Assembly (NCBI GenBank): GCA_905221605.1
Contig: CAJNDS010000039.1
Coordinates: 183,540 to 247,539, forward strand
Direction: 5' to 3'
Length of the DNA stretch: 64,000 nt
Source: Symbiodinium natans
Taxonomy: Eukaryota; Sar; Dinophyceae; Suessiales; Symbiodiniaceae
Shown: one piece after another, positions 63,861 to 64,000 of the stretch
How positions within the stretch are numbered: position 1 is the first letter of the stretch
Layout: each line of letters begins with the position of its first letter
The notes under the pieces: generated by a model
The model's database searches: none
Seen by the model: only the letters and a program-made list of their open reading frames with translations
What the model was told of the DNA's origin: nothing
Position numbers and translations under genes: made by a program

Positions 63861-64000
63861 CTTTTGCTGTAATGGTTTGGGTTTTGTCGGGTGTGGTGGG
63901 GGCTGGGTGGTTTTGGGGTGCTGAGTGGCTGGGGCTGCGGCTGAGGGGCTGGGGCTGAAAGGCTAGAGTTTTGGGAGGTTTTGTTTTTTGGGCTGATCAG

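Noticed and set aside
63680-63958. ORF of 92 codons near the 3' end
   Set aside because: It crosses a palindrome cluster and telomere-like words and has no protein-like pattern.

Overview
The window looks like nuclear DNA of a dinoflagellate, probably a Symbiodiniaceae-type alga. Four things point that way: (i) dispersed plant/dinoflagellate-type telomeric repeats (TTTAGGG/CCCTAAA) in both orientations inside the sequence; (ii) genes cut into many short exons whose introns often start with GC, and in two probable cases GA, and whose acceptors are frequently AG followed by G; (iii) almost every convincing exon lies on the + strand, as in dinoflagellate unidirectional gene arrays; (iv) much simple sequence, G/C homopolymers and satellite DNA. 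This assignment is inference; no rRNA or organelle marker is present. No CRISPR array, operon, tRNA or bacterial promoter was seen.

Layout. 0-9 kb: CA microsatellites, then exon remnants or partial genes, including a Dicer/RIG-I-type helicase C-terminal domain (1.7-3.4 kb), a dynein-heavy-chain-like exon pair joined by a GC-AG intron (4.3-4.7 kb), a coiled-coil gene (5.3-6.3 kb), a SPRY-like exon (6.6 kb) and a low-complexity gene with 9-bp in-frame repeats (7.7-9.1 kb). 9-15 kb: poorly resolved exons and simple repeats. 15.5-17 kb: a single-pass membrane protein with a LEA-2-type domain. 18-26 kb: a long coiled-coil gene containing a 1.4-kb direct segmental duplication and followed by a 103-bp hairpin. 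26.6-31.5 kb: a 4.8-kb satellite array (52/60-bp unit). 32.9-36.6 kb: a mitochondrial protein-kinase gene of the PDK/BCKDK family, for which most exons and junctions can be resolved from the sequence alone. 37-51 kb: telomere-like repeats, MITE-like 105-bp elements, an AT-rich island and a few orphan exons. 48.9-52.6 kb: a CD38/ADP-ribosyl-cyclase-like secreted protein and a 16-repeat ankyrin protein, both with long uninterrupted ORFs. 53.4-58.2 kb: a probable acylated coiled-coil protein, a 477-residue protein of unknown function and further exons. 60.5-61.8 kb: a MAPK-like kinase broken by one frameshift. 62.4-64 kb: AT-rich decayed repeats.

How the genes relate: they do not form an operon or one obvious pathway. 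Nearly all run the same way. Structures differ sharply between neighbours: the PDK-family gene has exons of 33-161 nt, while the cyclase, ankyrin and 477-residue ORFs are essentially intronless. That is compatible with a mix of old intron-rich genes and newer, possibly retroposed, genes. The most rewarding items for follow-up are the satellite array, the PDK-family gene structure, the partly decayed exon-containing duplication, the cyclase and the TIR elements.
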